Source: Pseudomonas lactucae (GTDB taxonomy: Bacteria; Pseudomonadota; Gammaproteobacteria; Pseudomonadales; Pseudomonadaceae). Taken from it: 33,204 bases of DNA. The notes under the pieces are model-generated. The model was not told where the DNA came from. It saw only the letters and a program-made list of their open reading frames with translations, and searched no databases. Position numbers and translations under genes: made by a program. Shown here one piece after another: positions 16,558 to 25,579 of this stretch; positions within the stretch are counted from its first letter, which is position 1, and every line of letters begins with the position of its first letter. The stretch covers positions 1 through 33,204 of the forward strand of contig NZ_JAFHKI010000023.1 in the NCBI RefSeq assembly GCF_016937615.1. The letters are read 5' to 3'.

Positions 16558-17460
16558 TCACCACGCAGGCGGGTTGACCACGCGATCGGCAATGAAATCG
16601 ATGAAGCATCGCACCTTCGAGGAAACGATGCGCTTCGGGGGATATACAAACCAGACGGCGCCAGATTCCTGTGAGCCCTTGACCTCCCAATCAGGCAGCC
16701 AGCGCACCAGTCGGCCATCGCGCAAACTGGCGCTGGCAAGCCAATCCGGGAGCAATGCCATGCCCAACCCGCGGCTCACCGCAATTAGCTGAGCGTCAAG
16801 GTCATTTATCCAAAGTACAGCACCAACGGGCAACGAAACCTGCTCGTCGTTGTTGGCCCATATCAACCTCTCGGGGCACTCACGCCCGATGATCATCAGG
16901 TCTGCGGGCAGTTGATCAGGGCAATCCGGTGGAGGATAACGAGTGGCAAACTCGGGACTCACACATAGGAAAGTCTTCACCTGCGCCAGCTTTCTCGCCT
17001 TGAGATTGGAGTTGGTCAACCTGCCAATTCGAATCGCAAGATCGATTCCAGTGGCGATCAGATCGACTTGTGACTCCTCAAGGCTGAGATCCAGTGTGAT
17101 GTCTGGATAACGCTCGATAAACTCGCCTACCAGAGGAAGGATATGATGACGTGCAAACGCAGGAGGAAGACTAACCTTCAACCTCCCTCGGGGATTCTGA
17201 TTGAGGGCGGACGTTGCCGCCCTGGCTTCTGACAATTCAAAGAGGACTTTTCGGGCATGGTACAAGAACGTTTGCCCACCCTCCGTCAATGCGAGTTTTC
17301 GGGTTGATCGATTGAACAGTGCAATGCCGAGATCTTGCTCCAGGTCTTTGATATAACGCGAGACCGTAGAAGCTTTGATTCCCAAACGCCCTGCGGCTTT
17401 GGAGAAGCTGTTCTCATTGGCAGACTCTACGAAAGCGGTCAGTGCTGCTAGGTAGTCCAA
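16558..17460 (-). CDS. LysR-type transcriptional regulator
   Basis: DNA-binding regulator of 300 residues. The N-terminal winged helix-turn-helix reads FSKAAGRLGIKASTVSRYIK, then LEQDLGIALFNRSTRKLALT, the typical LysR pattern. The effector-binding part follows (GRLKVSLPPAFARHHILPLV, then LATGIDLAIRIG-type strands), and is closest in feel to the DsdC/AaeR-like single-gene regulators. The first usable start is TTG at 17460, with GAGAGG about six bases upstream; no ATG occurs early. It is convergent with the bicupin gene (37-base gap), not divergent as many LysR/target pairs are, so the link to that gene is only suggestive. Confidence 0.9.
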   Translation of the reverse strand: MDYLAALTAFVESANENSFSKAAGRLGIKASTVSRYIKDLEQDLGIALFNRSTRKLALTEGGQTFLYHARKVLFELSEARAATSALNQNPRGRLKVSLPPAFARHHILPLVGEFIERYPDITLDLSLEESQVDLIATGIDLAIRIGRLTNSNLKARKLAQVKTFLCVSPEFATRYPPPDCPDQLPADLMIIGRECPERLIWANNDEQVSLPVGAVLWINDLDAQLIAVSRGLGMALLPDWLASASLRDGRLVRWLPDWEVKGSQESGAVWFVYPPKRIVSSKVRCFIDFIADRVVNPPAW

Positions 17461-17600
17461 GTGCGCCTCTCTGGTTTGCTGGTGTCGCCAGCCCGGCTAT
17501 TCGGGGCATTTGAGCCCTGATTAAGAGTTGCGCAAACCGCCGGAAATGATGCGCAGACTACCTGGCGCTCAACGACAAGCGTAGAAGAATGCCAGAAACA

Positions 17601-17627
17601 CAAAAGCCCCGCATAGCGGGGCTTTTG
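17601..17627 (-). terminator. Rho-independent terminator downstream of tRNA-Ser
   Basis: CAAAAGCCCCGC (17601-17612) and GCGGGGCTTTTG (17616-17627) pair over 12 bp around a 3-base loop. It lies ten bases beyond the tRNA 3' end on the minus strand, and the A/T-rich outer stem supplies the U-run in either direction. Confidence 0.88.
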
Positions 17628-17636
17628 TTTGAATCT

Positions 17637-17727
17637 TGGCGGGAAACCAGGGATTCGAACCCTGGGAACGCTATTAACGTTCGCCGGTTTTCAAGACCGG
17701 TGCATTCAACCACTCTGCCAATTTCCC
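17637..17727 (-). tRNA. tRNA-Ser, anticodon UGA
   Basis: The minus strand reads GGGAAATTGGCAGAGTGGTT, with a GTTCGAATCC T-arm and an encoded CCA end (17637-17639). Acceptor stem GGGAAAT pairs with GTTTCCC; the discriminator base is G. The anticodon loop is CTTGAAA, giving UGA between CCGGT/ACCGG stem bases. The long variable arm (GCGAACGTTAATAGCGTTC region) identifies a class II serine tRNA. Length is 91 bases. Confidence 0.95.
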
Positions 17728-17741
17728 TTTTGCGTCACAGG

Positions 17742-17747
17742 ATTATA
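17742..17747 (-). promoter_or_regulatory. -10 element of the tRNA-Ser promoter
   Basis: A perfect TATAAT on the minus strand, about 15 bases ahead of the mature tRNA 5' end. I find no good -35 at 16-18 bases upstream. Confidence 0.6.
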
Positions 17748-17831
17748 GTAGGCCATCCTGTCTCAGCGGGCGCCATAATACCCGAATGAAACACACTGTC
17801 AAACTCTCGCCATAGCTTGTTACAGAGCGTC

Positions 17832-17840
17832 TGTTATGAT
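17832..17840 (+). promoter_or_regulatory. Extended -10 promoter of the yccA-like gene
   Basis: TGTTATGAT (TG-N-TATGAT) lies 39 bases before the ATG at 17880, with only a weak -35. The region between tRNA-Ser and this gene holds just these two divergent promoters. Confidence 0.55.
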
Positions 17841-17879
17841 CTTTGCGACTGAACGTTTCAAAACCGAAGGAGTGTCGCC

Positions 17880-18551
17880 ATGCGCGAACAGAATTACGCA
17901 GTGAATGGCAACGCGCAGGCTGAGCAGCTTGAAGTCAGCCGCGTGTTGCGCAACACCTATGGCTTGCTCGCCCTTACCCTCGCCTTCAGCGGTGTAATGG
18001 CGTTCGTGGCGCAGCAGATGCGCGTCGGCTATCCGAATATCTTTGTCGTGCTGATCGGCTTCTATGGTCTGTTCTTCCTGACCAACAAGTTGCGCGACTC
18101 GGCCTGGGGCCTGGTGTCGGCGTTTGCCTTGACCGGTTTCATGGGCTTTATCCTCGGCCCGATCCTCAACCGTTACCTCGGCATGGCCGGCGGTGCGGAG
18201 GTGGTCAGTTCGGCGTTTGCCATGACGGCCCTGGTGTTCGGCGGCCTGTCGGCCTATGTGCTGATCACCCGTAAGGACATGAGCTTCCTGGGCGGCTTCA
18301 TCACCGCAGGTTTCTTCGTGTTGCTGGCGGCGGTGGTTGCAGGCATGTTCTTCCAGATCAGCGGTCTGCAACTGGCGATCAGCGCAGGTTTTGTGCTGTT
18401 CTCCTCGGTGTGCATCCTGTTCCAGACCAGCGCCATCATCCACGGCGGCGAGCGCAACTACATCATGGCAACCGTCAGTCTGTATGTGTCGATCTACAAC
18501 CTGTTTATCAGCCTGTTGCAGATCTTCGGCATCATGAGCCGCGACGACTGA
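17880..18551 (+). CDS. yccA: Bax inhibitor-1/YccA family membrane protein
   Basis: Inner-membrane protein of about seven hydrophobic segments; in E. coli YccA interacts with the FtsH protease and slows degradation of some membrane proteins. The sequence shows the family pattern: a short polar N-terminus (MREQNYAVNGNAQAEQLEVS), NTYGLLALTLAFSGVMAFVA, a central GFMGFILGPILN, and the ending FQTSAIIHGGERNYIMATVS followed by VSIYNLFISLLQIFGIMS with the charged tail RDD. Length is 223 residues, typical of the family. AAGGAG lies eight bases before the ATG. It is monocistronic, bounded by a strong terminator. Association with a neighbouring tRNA-Ser is also known in P. aeruginosa, from memory. Confidence 0.9.
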   Translation: MREQNYAVNGNAQAEQLEVSRVLRNTYGLLALTLAFSGVMAFVAQQMRVGYPNIFVVLIGFYGLFFLTNKLRDSAWGLVSAFALTGFMGFILGPILNRYLGMAGGAEVVSSAFAMTALVFGGLSAYVLITRKDMSFLGGFITAGFFVLLAAVVAGMFFQISGLQLAISAGFVLFSSVCILFQTSAIIHGGERNYIMATVSLYVSIYNLFISLLQIFGIMSRDD

Positions 18552-18564
18552 TTGCCAGCCGCAT

Positions 18565-18604
18565 AAAAAATGCCCCGTATCGAAAGATGCGGGGCATTTT
18601 TTTT
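18565..18604. terminator. Bidirectional terminator between yccA-like gene and murB
   Basis: ATGCCCCGTATC (18570-18581), GAAA tetraloop, GATGCGGGGCAT (18586-18597), flanked by A-run on the left and T-run on the right. It can end transcription of both convergent genes. Confidence 0.92.
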
Positions 18605-18632
18605 CTTATCAAGAACATCAAGAGCCAGGCTG

Positions 18633-19652
18633 TCAGTACCGGTTGGGTTCCATTTCCAGCTCGACCTTGAAACGTTGGCGGATGTCCTGCTGGATGCGTT
18701 CGGCCAAGTGGGCAATGTCGTGCCCCGTGGCGTTGCCATAGTTGACCAGCACCAGCGCCTGCAACGTGTGCACACCCGCGTCACCGTCACGAAAGCCCTT
18801 CCAGCCGGCCTTGTCGATCAGCCAGCCGGCCGCGAGCTTCATCTGCCCCTCTGCCTGGGGGTAGGCCACCAGGTCCGGGTACTGCGCCTGCAGTTCCTCG
18901 GCCAAGGCTTTGGGTACCAACGGGTTCTTGAAGAAGCTGCCGGCATTGCCCAGCACGGCCGGGTCCGGCAGTTTTTCGCTGCGGATGCTACAGATTGCGC
19001 GGCTGACATCGCTCGGCGTCGCGTCAGTGATCCCCTGCCCCGCCAGACGCTGTTGCACCGGGCCATAGTCGAGCGTGAGGTGGCGGCTGCGGCTCAGGGC
19101 AAAGCGCACCCGCAGGATCAGCCAGCGCCCGGTTTCGTGCTTGAACAGGCTGTCACGGTAGGCGAAGTTGCATTCGTGCAGCGTGAAGTCGCGCAACTCA
19201 CCGGTATGGCGGTCCAGGGCGGTGAGACCGGCGAATACATCCTTGATCTCCACGCCATAGGCGCCGATGTTCTGCATCGGAGCCGCGCCGACGGTGCCGG
19301 GGATCAGGCTGAGGTTTTCCAGGCCGCAAAAACCCTGCGCCAGGGTCCACAGTACAAACGGGTGCCAGGCCTCGCCGGCTTCGGCTTCGACCACCACCTG
19401 CATGCCATCATCGTGCAGCACACGGATGCCTTGGGTGGCCATCCGCAAGACCAGCGCTGAAATGTCCTGGGTCAGTAGCAGATTGCTCCCACCGCCAATG
19501 ACCAGCAGCGGCAGCGCCTGCGCCTCGGCATAGGCCAAGGCTTCGCGCACATCAGCATCGCTGTGGGCCTCGGCGAACAACCGGGCGCGCACATCAATGC
19601 CAAAACTGTTGAATGGCTTGAGCGATACCTGCGCAAGCACTTGCAAGGTCAT
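18633..19652 (-). CDS. murB: UDP-N-acetylenolpyruvoylglucosamine reductase
   Basis: Cytoplasmic FAD enzyme that reduces UDP-GlcNAc-enolpyruvate to UDP-MurNAc with NADPH, the second committed step of peptidoglycan precursor synthesis. Visible features: LKPFNSFGIDV near the start, the FAD-binding VIGGGSNLLL, the IPGTVGAAPMQNIGAYG block, and GNAGSFFKNP with the catalytic serine; the C-terminal QALVLVNYGNATG is of the type I (E. coli-like) MurB. Length 339 residues matches that group. Its ATG overlaps the stop of the phosphatase gene by 4 bases (ATGA), so it is the last gene of the comEC-to-murB run, ended by the bidirectional terminator. Confidence 0.97.
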   Translation of the reverse strand: MTLQVLAQVSLKPFNSFGIDVRARLFAEAHSDADVREALAYAEAQALPLLVIGGGSNLLLTQDISALVLRMATQGIRVLHDDGMQVVVEAEAGEAWHPFVLWTLAQGFCGLENLSLIPGTVGAAPMQNIGAYGVEIKDVFAGLTALDRHTGELRDFTLHECNFAYRDSLFKHETGRWLILRVRFALSRSRHLTLDYGPVQQRLAGQGITDATPSDVSRAICSIRSEKLPDPAVLGNAGSFFKNPLVPKALAEELQAQYPDLVAYPQAEGQMKLAAGWLIDKAGWKGFRDGDAGVHTLQALVLVNYGNATGHDIAHLAERIQQDIRQRFKVELEMEPNRY

Positions 19653-20113
19653 AACCGCCCCTTCAATTCGATCACCAATAAATCACAGGCCCGTTCGATC
19701 AGGTCCAGAACGCGTTCGAAACCTTGTTCGCCTTCGTAGTAAGGATCCGGTACTTCGTCCACTTCGGCGTCATACCGGCGCAGGAACAGGTCCAGCTCAG
19801 CCTTGCCCTGCCCCGGCTGCAGCGCCTTGAGGTTGCGCAGGTTGCTGTGGTCCATGGCGAGGATCAGGTCATAGCGCGCAAAATCGGCGCGGGAGACCTG
19901 CTGCGCACGTTGCGCCGACAAATCGTAACCGCGCACCAGCGCCGCACGTTGGCTGCGCTGGTCAGGCGGGTTACCGATATGCCATTCGCCGGTGCCGGCC
20001 GAAGCCACCTCGACCTGACCGGCCAACCCCGCTTCGCGCAGTTTATGGCGCAGTACGCCTTCGGCGGTGGGCGAGCGGCAGATATTGCCCAGGCAGACGA
20101 ACAGGACCTCCAT
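19649..20113 (-). CDS. Low-molecular-weight protein tyrosine phosphatase
   Basis: Removes phosphate from protein phosphotyrosine; related enzymes act on bacterial tyrosine kinases that control polysaccharide export. The active-site loop is CLGNICRS (Cys7 nucleophile, Arg13) at the N-terminus, and the catalytic acid Asp sits in VPDPYY near the C-terminal third. Length 154 residues is typical. The start at 20113 ([10 protein letters not shown]) is set by homology and by a TGATG junction with kdsB; the longer in-frame extension upstream only overlaps kdsB in another frame. It overlaps murB by 4 bases. Confidence 0.95.
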   Translation of the reverse strand: MEVLFVCLGNICRSPTAEGVLRHKLREAGLAGQVEVASAGTGEWHIGNPPDQRSQRAALVRGYDLSAQRAQQVSRADFARYDLILAMDHSNLRNLKALQPGQGKAELDLFLRRYDAEVDEVPDPYYEGEQGFERVLDLIERACDLLVIELKGRL

Positions 20114-20877
20114 CAGGCCCCCAGCAGACGACGAACGCGGTCGAGGTCTTCCTGGGTGTCGACACCGGCCGGCGGTGCTTCCAGGGCATCCGCCACGTGG
20201 ATGCGCACGCCATGCCACAAGGCCCGCAGTTGCTCCAGCGATTCGGTGTTTTCCAGCCAGCACGGGCCCCAGTTGACGAAGTCATGCAAGAAACCGGCGC
20301 GATAGGCGTAGATGCCGATATGGCGGCGATACGGCACGCCTTCCGGCAGCAGGTCGCGGTTGCGGGCGAAGGCGTCACGTGCCCACGGCAGGGTCGAACG
20401 ACTGAAAGTCAGGGCCAGGCCGTTGACGTCGCTGACCACTTTCACCACGTTCGGGTTGAACAGCGTTTCAATGTCTTCAATCGGCTCAGCCAGGGTCGCC
20501 ATGCGCGCCTCGTCATGGGCGGCCAGGTTGGCGGCCACCTGATCGATCACGCTCGGCGGAATCAGCGGTTCGTCACCTTGCACGTTGACCACGATGGCGT
20601 CGGCCGCCAGGCCAAGTTGCGCGGCCACTTCGGCCAGGCGGTCGGTGCCGGAGTTATGGTCTTCACGGGTCAGTACCGCCTCAGCGCCGAAACCTTTGCA
20701 GGCTTCGATGATGCGCGGGTCATCGGTGGCTACCACCACGCGCTCGGCGCTGCTTTTGCAGGCCTGTTCCCACACCAGCTGGATCATCGGCTTGGTGCCG
20801 ATCAGTTGCAGCGGCTTGCCCGGCAGACGGGTCGACGCATAGCGCGAGGGAATGACAACGGTAAAGGCTGTGGTCAT
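20113..20877 (-). CDS. kdsB: 3-deoxy-manno-octulosonate cytidylyltransferase
   Basis: Activates KDO with CTP to give CMP-KDO for lipopolysaccharide inner-core synthesis. The nucleotide-binding N-terminus [17 protein letters not shown] is diagnostic, followed by [21 protein letters not shown] and [12 protein letters not shown]. The [12 protein letters not shown] segment and [10 protein letters not shown] also match the family. Length is 254 residues, as usual. It overlaps ycaR by 4 bases at its start and shares one base with the phosphatase start (TGATG). Confidence 0.97.
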   Translation of the reverse strand: MTTAFTVVIPSRYASTRLPGKPLQLIGTKPMIQLVWEQACKSSAERVVVATDDPRIIEACKGFGAEAVLTREDHNSGTDRLAEVAAQLGLAADAIVVNVQGDEPLIPPSVIDQVAANLAAHDEARMATLAEPIEDIETLFNPNVVKVVSDVNGLALTFSRSTLPWARDAFARNRDLLPEGVPYRRHIGIYAYRAGFLHDFVNWGPCWLENTESLEQLRALWHGVRIHVADALEAPPAGVDTQEDLDRVRRLLGA

Positions 20878-21059
20878 TTATCCAGGCGCTCATCGGCGGT
20901 CAGGGTGCGGGCTTCGCTTTCGAGCATCACCGGGATGCCGTCACGGATCGGATACGCCAGGCCGGCGCCTTTGCTGATCAGCTCGGTCTTGTCGGCGCTG
21001 AGCTTGAGCGGGCCTTTGCAGATCGGGCAAGCGAGGATGTCGAGCAGTTTGGTGTCCAT
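20874..21059 (-). CDS. ycaR: Trm112/YcaR family small protein
   Basis: A 61-residue protein starting [18 protein letters not shown], with a CPIC pair and the ending [18 protein letters not shown] that is nearly invariant in the family. Eukaryotic/archaeal Trm112 proteins activate methyltransferases; in bacteria the function is uncertain. The short start at 21059 is chosen because homology begins there, with GGAAA-type purines upstream (CAGGAAACCCTC). It sits between lpxK and kdsB, the order seen in many gamma-proteobacteria. Confidence 0.93.
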   Translation of the reverse strand: MDTKLLDILACPICKGPLKLSADKTELISKGAGLAYPIRDGIPVMLESEARTLTADERLDK

Positions 21060-21082
21060 GAGGGTTTCCTGGAAAGAAGCGT

Positions 21083-22093
21083 TTAAGGCAAGAGTCGGTC
21101 GGGCAGCAGGCGCATCAGTTGCGTGTCGAACCAGGCGACGAACGCCGGCGACGGCAGCGCATCCACCGCAAGGTACCACCAGTCGGGCCGGGCAAAGGCG
21201 CGGCACTTCACCGCGTCCTTTTCAGTCATGACCAGTGGCAACGACGGCGTAAAATTCAAGACCTCGGCGCTGTAGGGCGCATGGTCGGCAAACGCATGGG
21301 GTATGGGTTGCCAGTGTAGCGTTTCAAGGGTGTTGAAGAAACGTTGCGGATTACCGATGCCGGCGACCGCATGCACCCGCTGGCCCGGAGCGAAGTGCTC
21401 GACGCAGCGGCGCTCGCCGGTCTGCAGGTTGATCAGCGCGCTGGGCTGCAGGCGAAAGGCAAAACCATCGTCGCGATCTGAGCCGGCGCCGTTATAAAGC
21501 AGCGCATCCACACTCTGCAAACGCTCCACCGGCTCGCGCAATGGCCCGGCCGGCAGGCAACGGCGGTTGCCCAGGCCACGGGCGGCATCGATCAGCACCA
21601 ACTCCAGATCGCGAGCCAGACGGTAGTGCTGCAGGCCGTCATCGGAAAGGATCAGGTCGAGCGGTTCGCTGGCCAGCAGCGCCTTGACCGCGCGGCTGCG
21701 GTCGGGGTCGATCATCAGAGGCACGCCGCAACGCTGCACGATCAGCAGAGGTTCATCCCCCGCCACCTCGGCGCTATGGCTGGCTTCGACACGCCACGGC
21801 AACTGCGGCGGCTTGGCGCCATAGCCCCGGCTGACCACGCCGACGCGCAAGCCCGTGCGCCGGCAGTGTTCGATCAACCACAGGATCAGCGGCGTCTTGC
21901 CGGTGCCGCCGACGGTGATATTGCCGACCACCACCACCGGCACCGGCGACTGATAAATATTGCCCTCGCCCGCCACGAATCGCGCACGTTTGCGCGCCAC
22001 AACGCGGCGATACAGGGACTCCAGCGGCCGCAACAGCGCAAGTGCAGGATGGCCCTCGTACCAGGCCTTGAGCAAACGATCGGACATGGCCAT
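21083..22093 (-). CDS. lpxK: Tetraacyldisaccharide 4'-kinase
   Basis: Inner-membrane-associated kinase that phosphorylates the lipid A precursor at the 4' position to form lipid IVA. The N-terminal hydrophobic/basic anchor ([20 protein letters not shown]) is followed by the P-loop [12 protein letters not shown] (residues 58-68 approximately), [15 protein letters not shown] and [13 protein letters not shown], all typical. Length 336 residues fits. The ATG at 22093 shares its A with the stop of the exbD-like gene (TGATG); an ATG two codons later at 22087 is equally possible. The essential envelope role fits the operon neighbours kdsB and murB. Confidence 0.96.
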   Translation of the reverse strand: MAMSDRLLKAWYEGHPALALLRPLESLYRRVVARKRARFVAGEGNIYQSPVPVVVVGNITVGGTGKTPLILWLIEHCRRTGLRVGVVSRGYGAKPPQLPWRVEASHSAEVAGDEPLLIVQRCGVPLMIDPDRSRAVKALLASEPLDLILSDDGLQHYRLARDLELVLIDAARGLGNRRCLPAGPLREPVERLQSVDALLYNGAGSDRDDGFAFRLQPSALINLQTGERRCVEHFAPGQRVHAVAGIGNPQRFFNTLETLHWQPIPHAFADHAPYSAEVLNFTPSLPLVMTEKDAVKCRAFARPDWWYLAVDALPSPAFVAWFDTQLMRLLPDRLLP

Positions 22094-22521
22094 CAGGGTG
22101 GGCTCGCCGCCTCGACCGTGCTCATGCGCAAGTGGCTGAAGCCCAGCTTGCCGGCCGCGTCCATCGCGGTGATCACGGCCTGGTGCTGGGTTTTGCCATC
22201 GGCACTGATGGACAGCGGCATCTTGGTATCGCCGCCGGACTCTTTCTCCAGGGCAACCATCAGGCTGGCGAGGTCGTTTTTCTCCAGTACCTGATTATTC
22301 ACCGAGAACACACCGTCGGCGCTGATGGCGATGTCAATCTGCTTGACCTCCTGGTCTTCGGCCGGCGAACCGCTCACCGCTTCCGGCAGGTCGACACGCA
22401 GTTCGGTCTGCCGGGTGAAGGTGGTGGTGACGACAAAAAACAGCAGCAGGATAAACACCACGTCGATCAGCGACGCCAGGTTGATATCGACATTTTCCCG
22501 TTGCTTGCGGCGAAATTTCAC
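22093..22521 (-). CDS. exbD: ExbD/TolR family biopolymer transport protein
   Basis: Single-span inner-membrane protein that, with ExbB, couples the proton gradient to TonB or to a related envelope function. Features: cytoplasmic [20 protein letters not shown], with the conserved Asp in the membrane segment (about residues 17-36), and a periplasmic domain ending in the [16 protein letters not shown] pattern. Length is 142 residues. It overlaps the exbB-like gene by 4 bases. This copy sits in the lpxK operon, as exbD1 does in P. aeruginosa from memory, so it may serve an envelope role as well as TonB. Confidence 0.92.
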   Translation of the reverse strand: MKFRRKQRENVDINLASLIDVVFILLLFFVVTTTFTRQTELRVDLPEAVSGSPAEDQEVKQIDIAISADGVFSVNNQVLEKNDLASLMVALEKESGGDTKMPLSISADGKTQHQAVITAMDAAGKLGFSHLRMSTVEAASPP

Positions 22522-23153
22522 GCGTTGCCCCCGACCAGGTCCACATCACGGTCGCCCTGCACCACTTCCACCAGCTTGATGGCTTCCTGCTCCATGCCGA
22601 CCACCAGTTCATCGATGCGCCGCTGCAGGAAACGGTGGAAGAACACCGAAGGAATACCCACCATCAGGCCCGCCGCCGTGGTGATCAGCGCCTTGGAGAT
22701 ACCACCCGCCAGCACCGCGGCGTTGGTGCTCATGCCCGAGCCCATGAACGAGCTGAAGATATCGATCATGCCCAGCACCGTCCCCAGCAAACCGAGCAGC
22801 GGGGCCATGGCGGCGATGGTGCCGAGGGCATTGATGTAGCGTTCCAGTTCATGGATAACCCGGGCGGCGGCCTCTTCGATGCACTCTTTCATGATCTCGC
22901 GACCATGCTTGGAGTTGGCCAGGCCCGCGGCAAGGATTTCACCCAGCGGCGAGTCGGCGCGCAGGGCCTTGAGTTTTTCCTTGTCCAGCTGCTTGTTCTT
23001 GATCCAGCCCCAGACCTGCCCCAGCAGATGCTCGGGGGTGACACGACTGGCGCGCAACGTCCACAGGCGTTCGGCAACAATGCCGAGTGCGGCGATGGAG
23101 CTCAAGATGATCGGCAACATCATCCAGCCACCGGATTTGACCAATTCCCACAC
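22518..23153 (-). CDS. exbB: ExbB/MotA/TolQ-type proton channel protein
   Basis: Three-span inner-membrane protein that forms a proton-conducting complex with the ExbD-like protein. Hydrophobic segments: MMLPIILSSIAALGIV near the N-terminus, then LGTIAAMAPLLGLLGTVLGM (about 115-135) and the GISKALITTAAGLMVGIPSV segment. The start is placed at GTG 23153 (WELVKSGGW after the initiator), because GAGGGGA lies about nine bases upstream and the family begins there. This gives 211 residues. A longer in-frame extension to 23486 overlaps comEC and looks unlike protein. It ends overlapping exbD by 4 bases. Confidence 0.93.
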   Translation of the reverse strand: MWELVKSGGWMMLPIILSSIAALGIVAERLWTLRASRVTPEHLLGQVWGWIKNKQLDKEKLKALRADSPLGEILAAGLANSKHGREIMKECIEEAAARVIHELERYINALGTIAAMAPLLGLLGTVLGMIDIFSSFMGSGMSTNAAVLAGGISKALITTAAGLMVGIPSVFFHRFLQRRIDELVVGMEQEAIKLVEVVQGDRDVDLVGGNA

Positions 23154-23218
23154 AGTGAATGTCCCCTCGAAAAAGTGCGCCACTTTACCATATAGGTTCG
23201 GCAGCGGGGTTCGTCGGC

Positions 23219-25443
23219 CTAGGGTAACCGCTCGCGCCAGAAACGCCGTTGACTGCGCGCAACGATTGGGGGTGCAAACGCGCCCAGCTGCAGGCGAATG
23301 GCTCCCTGTTCGGCGCTGTCGTAAACGCGGCTGCCCAGCGCCTGGTAGCGCTGCAGCACTTGCGGGTGAGGATGACCGAAGGCATTGCCGCGGCCCCTGG
23401 AAATCAGCACCGATGCCGGGGCCAGTTGCTGCACGAAGGGCCAGGAGGAGGAACTGTGGCTGCCATGGTGCGGCGCTTGCAGCCAATCGGTGCGCACGGC
23501 CAGCGGTGAGGCGAGAAACGCCCGCTCGGCGGCGCGATCGATATCCCCGGTGAGCAGCAGCCGCTCGCCATTGGCCTGCACCTGCAATACGCAGGATTTC
23601 GGGTTGCCAGTGATAGCTTCAGGCCATTGCCACAATTCGAATTGCACACCGTCCCACACCCACCGCTCACCGCTGACACACGGCTGAGTCGCGAGAAAGG
23701 TCGGCAGCCCCTCCGTTTCTCCACCCACCACCCGTTTGATCGACACCCCCCGAGCAACAGCGGCAGCGCCACCGGCATGATCGGCGTCCGCATGGCTAAG
23801 CAACATCATGTCCAGCGTCCCGACCCCGAGTTTCTTCAACGTCGGCAGCACCACCCGAGCGCCGAGATCAATCGCTCCCGAGCGCGGGCCCGCATCGTAG
23901 AGCAAGGCATGATGGCGGGTGCGCAGGATCAGCGCCTGGCCCTGCCCCACATCCAGCTGCTCCACCTCCACCCGCCCATGGGGCACCGGCTCGCGCGGTG
24001 GAAACACCGCCAACAGCAGCATCGGCCAGCCCAACAGGCGAAACGGCACGCCTTTAGGCAACAGCAACAATATCGCGCCCGCCAGGCTCACGCACCAATA
24101 CCCCAAGGGCACCTCGGCCGGTATCCAGGCGGCACGTGCCCAGCGAGCCATGCCAATCCCTGGAACAACCCATCCAGCGCGCCACCCGCCAGCCACACAA
24201 TCCCCGCCCCCAGCAACGGCACCCACAGCAACGCCGTCCCCAGCAATGCCAGCGGTAACACCACCAGGCTGATCCACGGCACCGCAACCAGATTGGCCAG
24301 CGGTGCACTGATGCTGACGGGCAACCCCAACACCAGCAATACGGGAAACAGACCAATCGCAATCAACCACTGGGGACGGGTCCAGGCCTGCCAGGCACTC
24401 CAGGGGCCCAAGCGCCCGCCGAACGCCAGGACCAGCACGGCGACCGCCGCGAACGACAACCAGAACCCCGGCTGCAAACTGGCCAACGGCTCAAGCATAA
24501 GCACCCCATTGAGCGCCAGCAGCAGCGGCCACCACAGCCCCAGATGACGAAAACGCAAACGCCACACCAACACCAGCCCCACCATCACGCAGGCGCGCTG
24601 CACCGGCACACCGAACCCCGCCAGCAGGCCATAGCCCAGCGCGGCGGCAAACGCCAGGCCACAGGCCCAGGGTAACCACGGCCAGGTCCGAGGCCAGCAC
24701 CCATGCCGTGCCAGCAGCGCGACCAACCCGTAGACCAACCCCGCCAACAGCCCGATGTGCTGCCCGGAAATGACCAGCAGGTGCACGGTGCCGGTGGCCT
24801 GCAATACGTGCCAGTCATCGAAGGCCAATCCGGAACCATCGCCCAGCACCAGGGCGGCCAGGCCCGCCTCACGGCCCTGCGCATCCACCGCCATCAACCG
24901 CTGGCGAACGCTGTCGCGCCAGGCATTGCGCGCCGGCGTCAAACGCTCACCGTCCTTCACCGAGCCCGTCGCGCCGATGCGCTGGGCCAGCAGCCAGGCT
25001 TCCCGATCAAAGCCATGGAAATTTAGCAACCCGGAGGGCCGCTTGAGGGTGATCGCCAAACGCCAGCGCTCACCGCTGCGCACCGTTGGCCCGCCATGCC
25101 AGGACACTCGGATACGCTTGGGCAACCGCGCCTTGCGCGACCGGCTGTCGGACAGTTCAAAACGCACACCGTCGCCGGTTTGCTGCGGTAGCCCACTGAC
25201 ACGCCCTTCCACCCAGCGCGTCTGGCCGTCGAGGGACGGTGCCAGGCGGTCATCGAGCGCCCATTGCGCGCTGACGCATGCCCAGCTCAGCCCCAGCAGG
25301 AAAAACGCCAACGGGTACGTGCGAAACGGCAACAGCATCAGCGCCAGTACCAGCAGGGCTATCAGCCAGCCGGTGGACGGCAGCGCCGGCAGCAACCCCA
25401 AAGTGAGCAGCCCCAGCGCAAGCGCAAACATCCCTGTTTTCAT
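23219..25443 (-). pseudogene. comEC: ComEC/Rec2 DNA-uptake channel protein, one frameshift
   Basis: Inner-membrane channel carrying single-stranded DNA into the cytoplasm during natural transformation. The N-terminal part (start ATG 25443, AAGGGATG upstream) has membrane segments, the extracellular OB-like region and VHLLVISGQHIGLLAGLVYG, the competence domain signature. The C-terminal part has a metallo-beta-lactamase fold: LDVGQGQALIL, the metal motif SHADADHAGG and APHHGSHSSS. One base is missing near 24128-24132, within GTGCCGCCTGG. The upstream frame runs into a stop at 24088 while the second frame continues to 23219. Repaired, the protein would be about 741 residues, a usual length. No other defect is seen, so this may be an assembly error; if real, the MBL domain is lost. 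Confidence 0.9.
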
Positions 25444-25473
25444 GGATCATCCCTTTCAAGTGATCCACTCAGT

Positions 25474-25490
25474 CTTAGTCAGGGACTAAG
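25474..25490. repeat. Inverted repeat in the comEC/DUF2062 divergent control region
   Basis: CTTAGTC-AGG-GACTAAG, a perfect 7-bp inverted repeat with a 3-base centre, 31 bases upstream of the comEC start and about 90 upstream of the DUF2062 gene. It could be an operator. A TTTATAGAAT -10-like stretch toward the DUF2062 gene lies at about 25532-25541. Confidence 0.45.
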
Positions 25491-25579
25491 ATGGCGCTGA
25501 TGATGTTTTGTCACAAAGTCTGAATTTTCTGTTTATAGAATGCGCGCATACTTGCCCCTCGAACTGACCTGGACCCCTT

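Noticed and set aside
17637..17727. tRNA-Ser as a proven attachment site of a genomic island
   Set aside because: No repeat of the tRNA 3' end and no integrase was seen in the window; kept only as a question in the islet finding.
23154..23486. Extended N-terminus of the ExbB-like protein
   Set aside because: It overlaps comEC, is arginine/serine-rich and unlike the family; the GTG at 23153 has a ribosome binding site.
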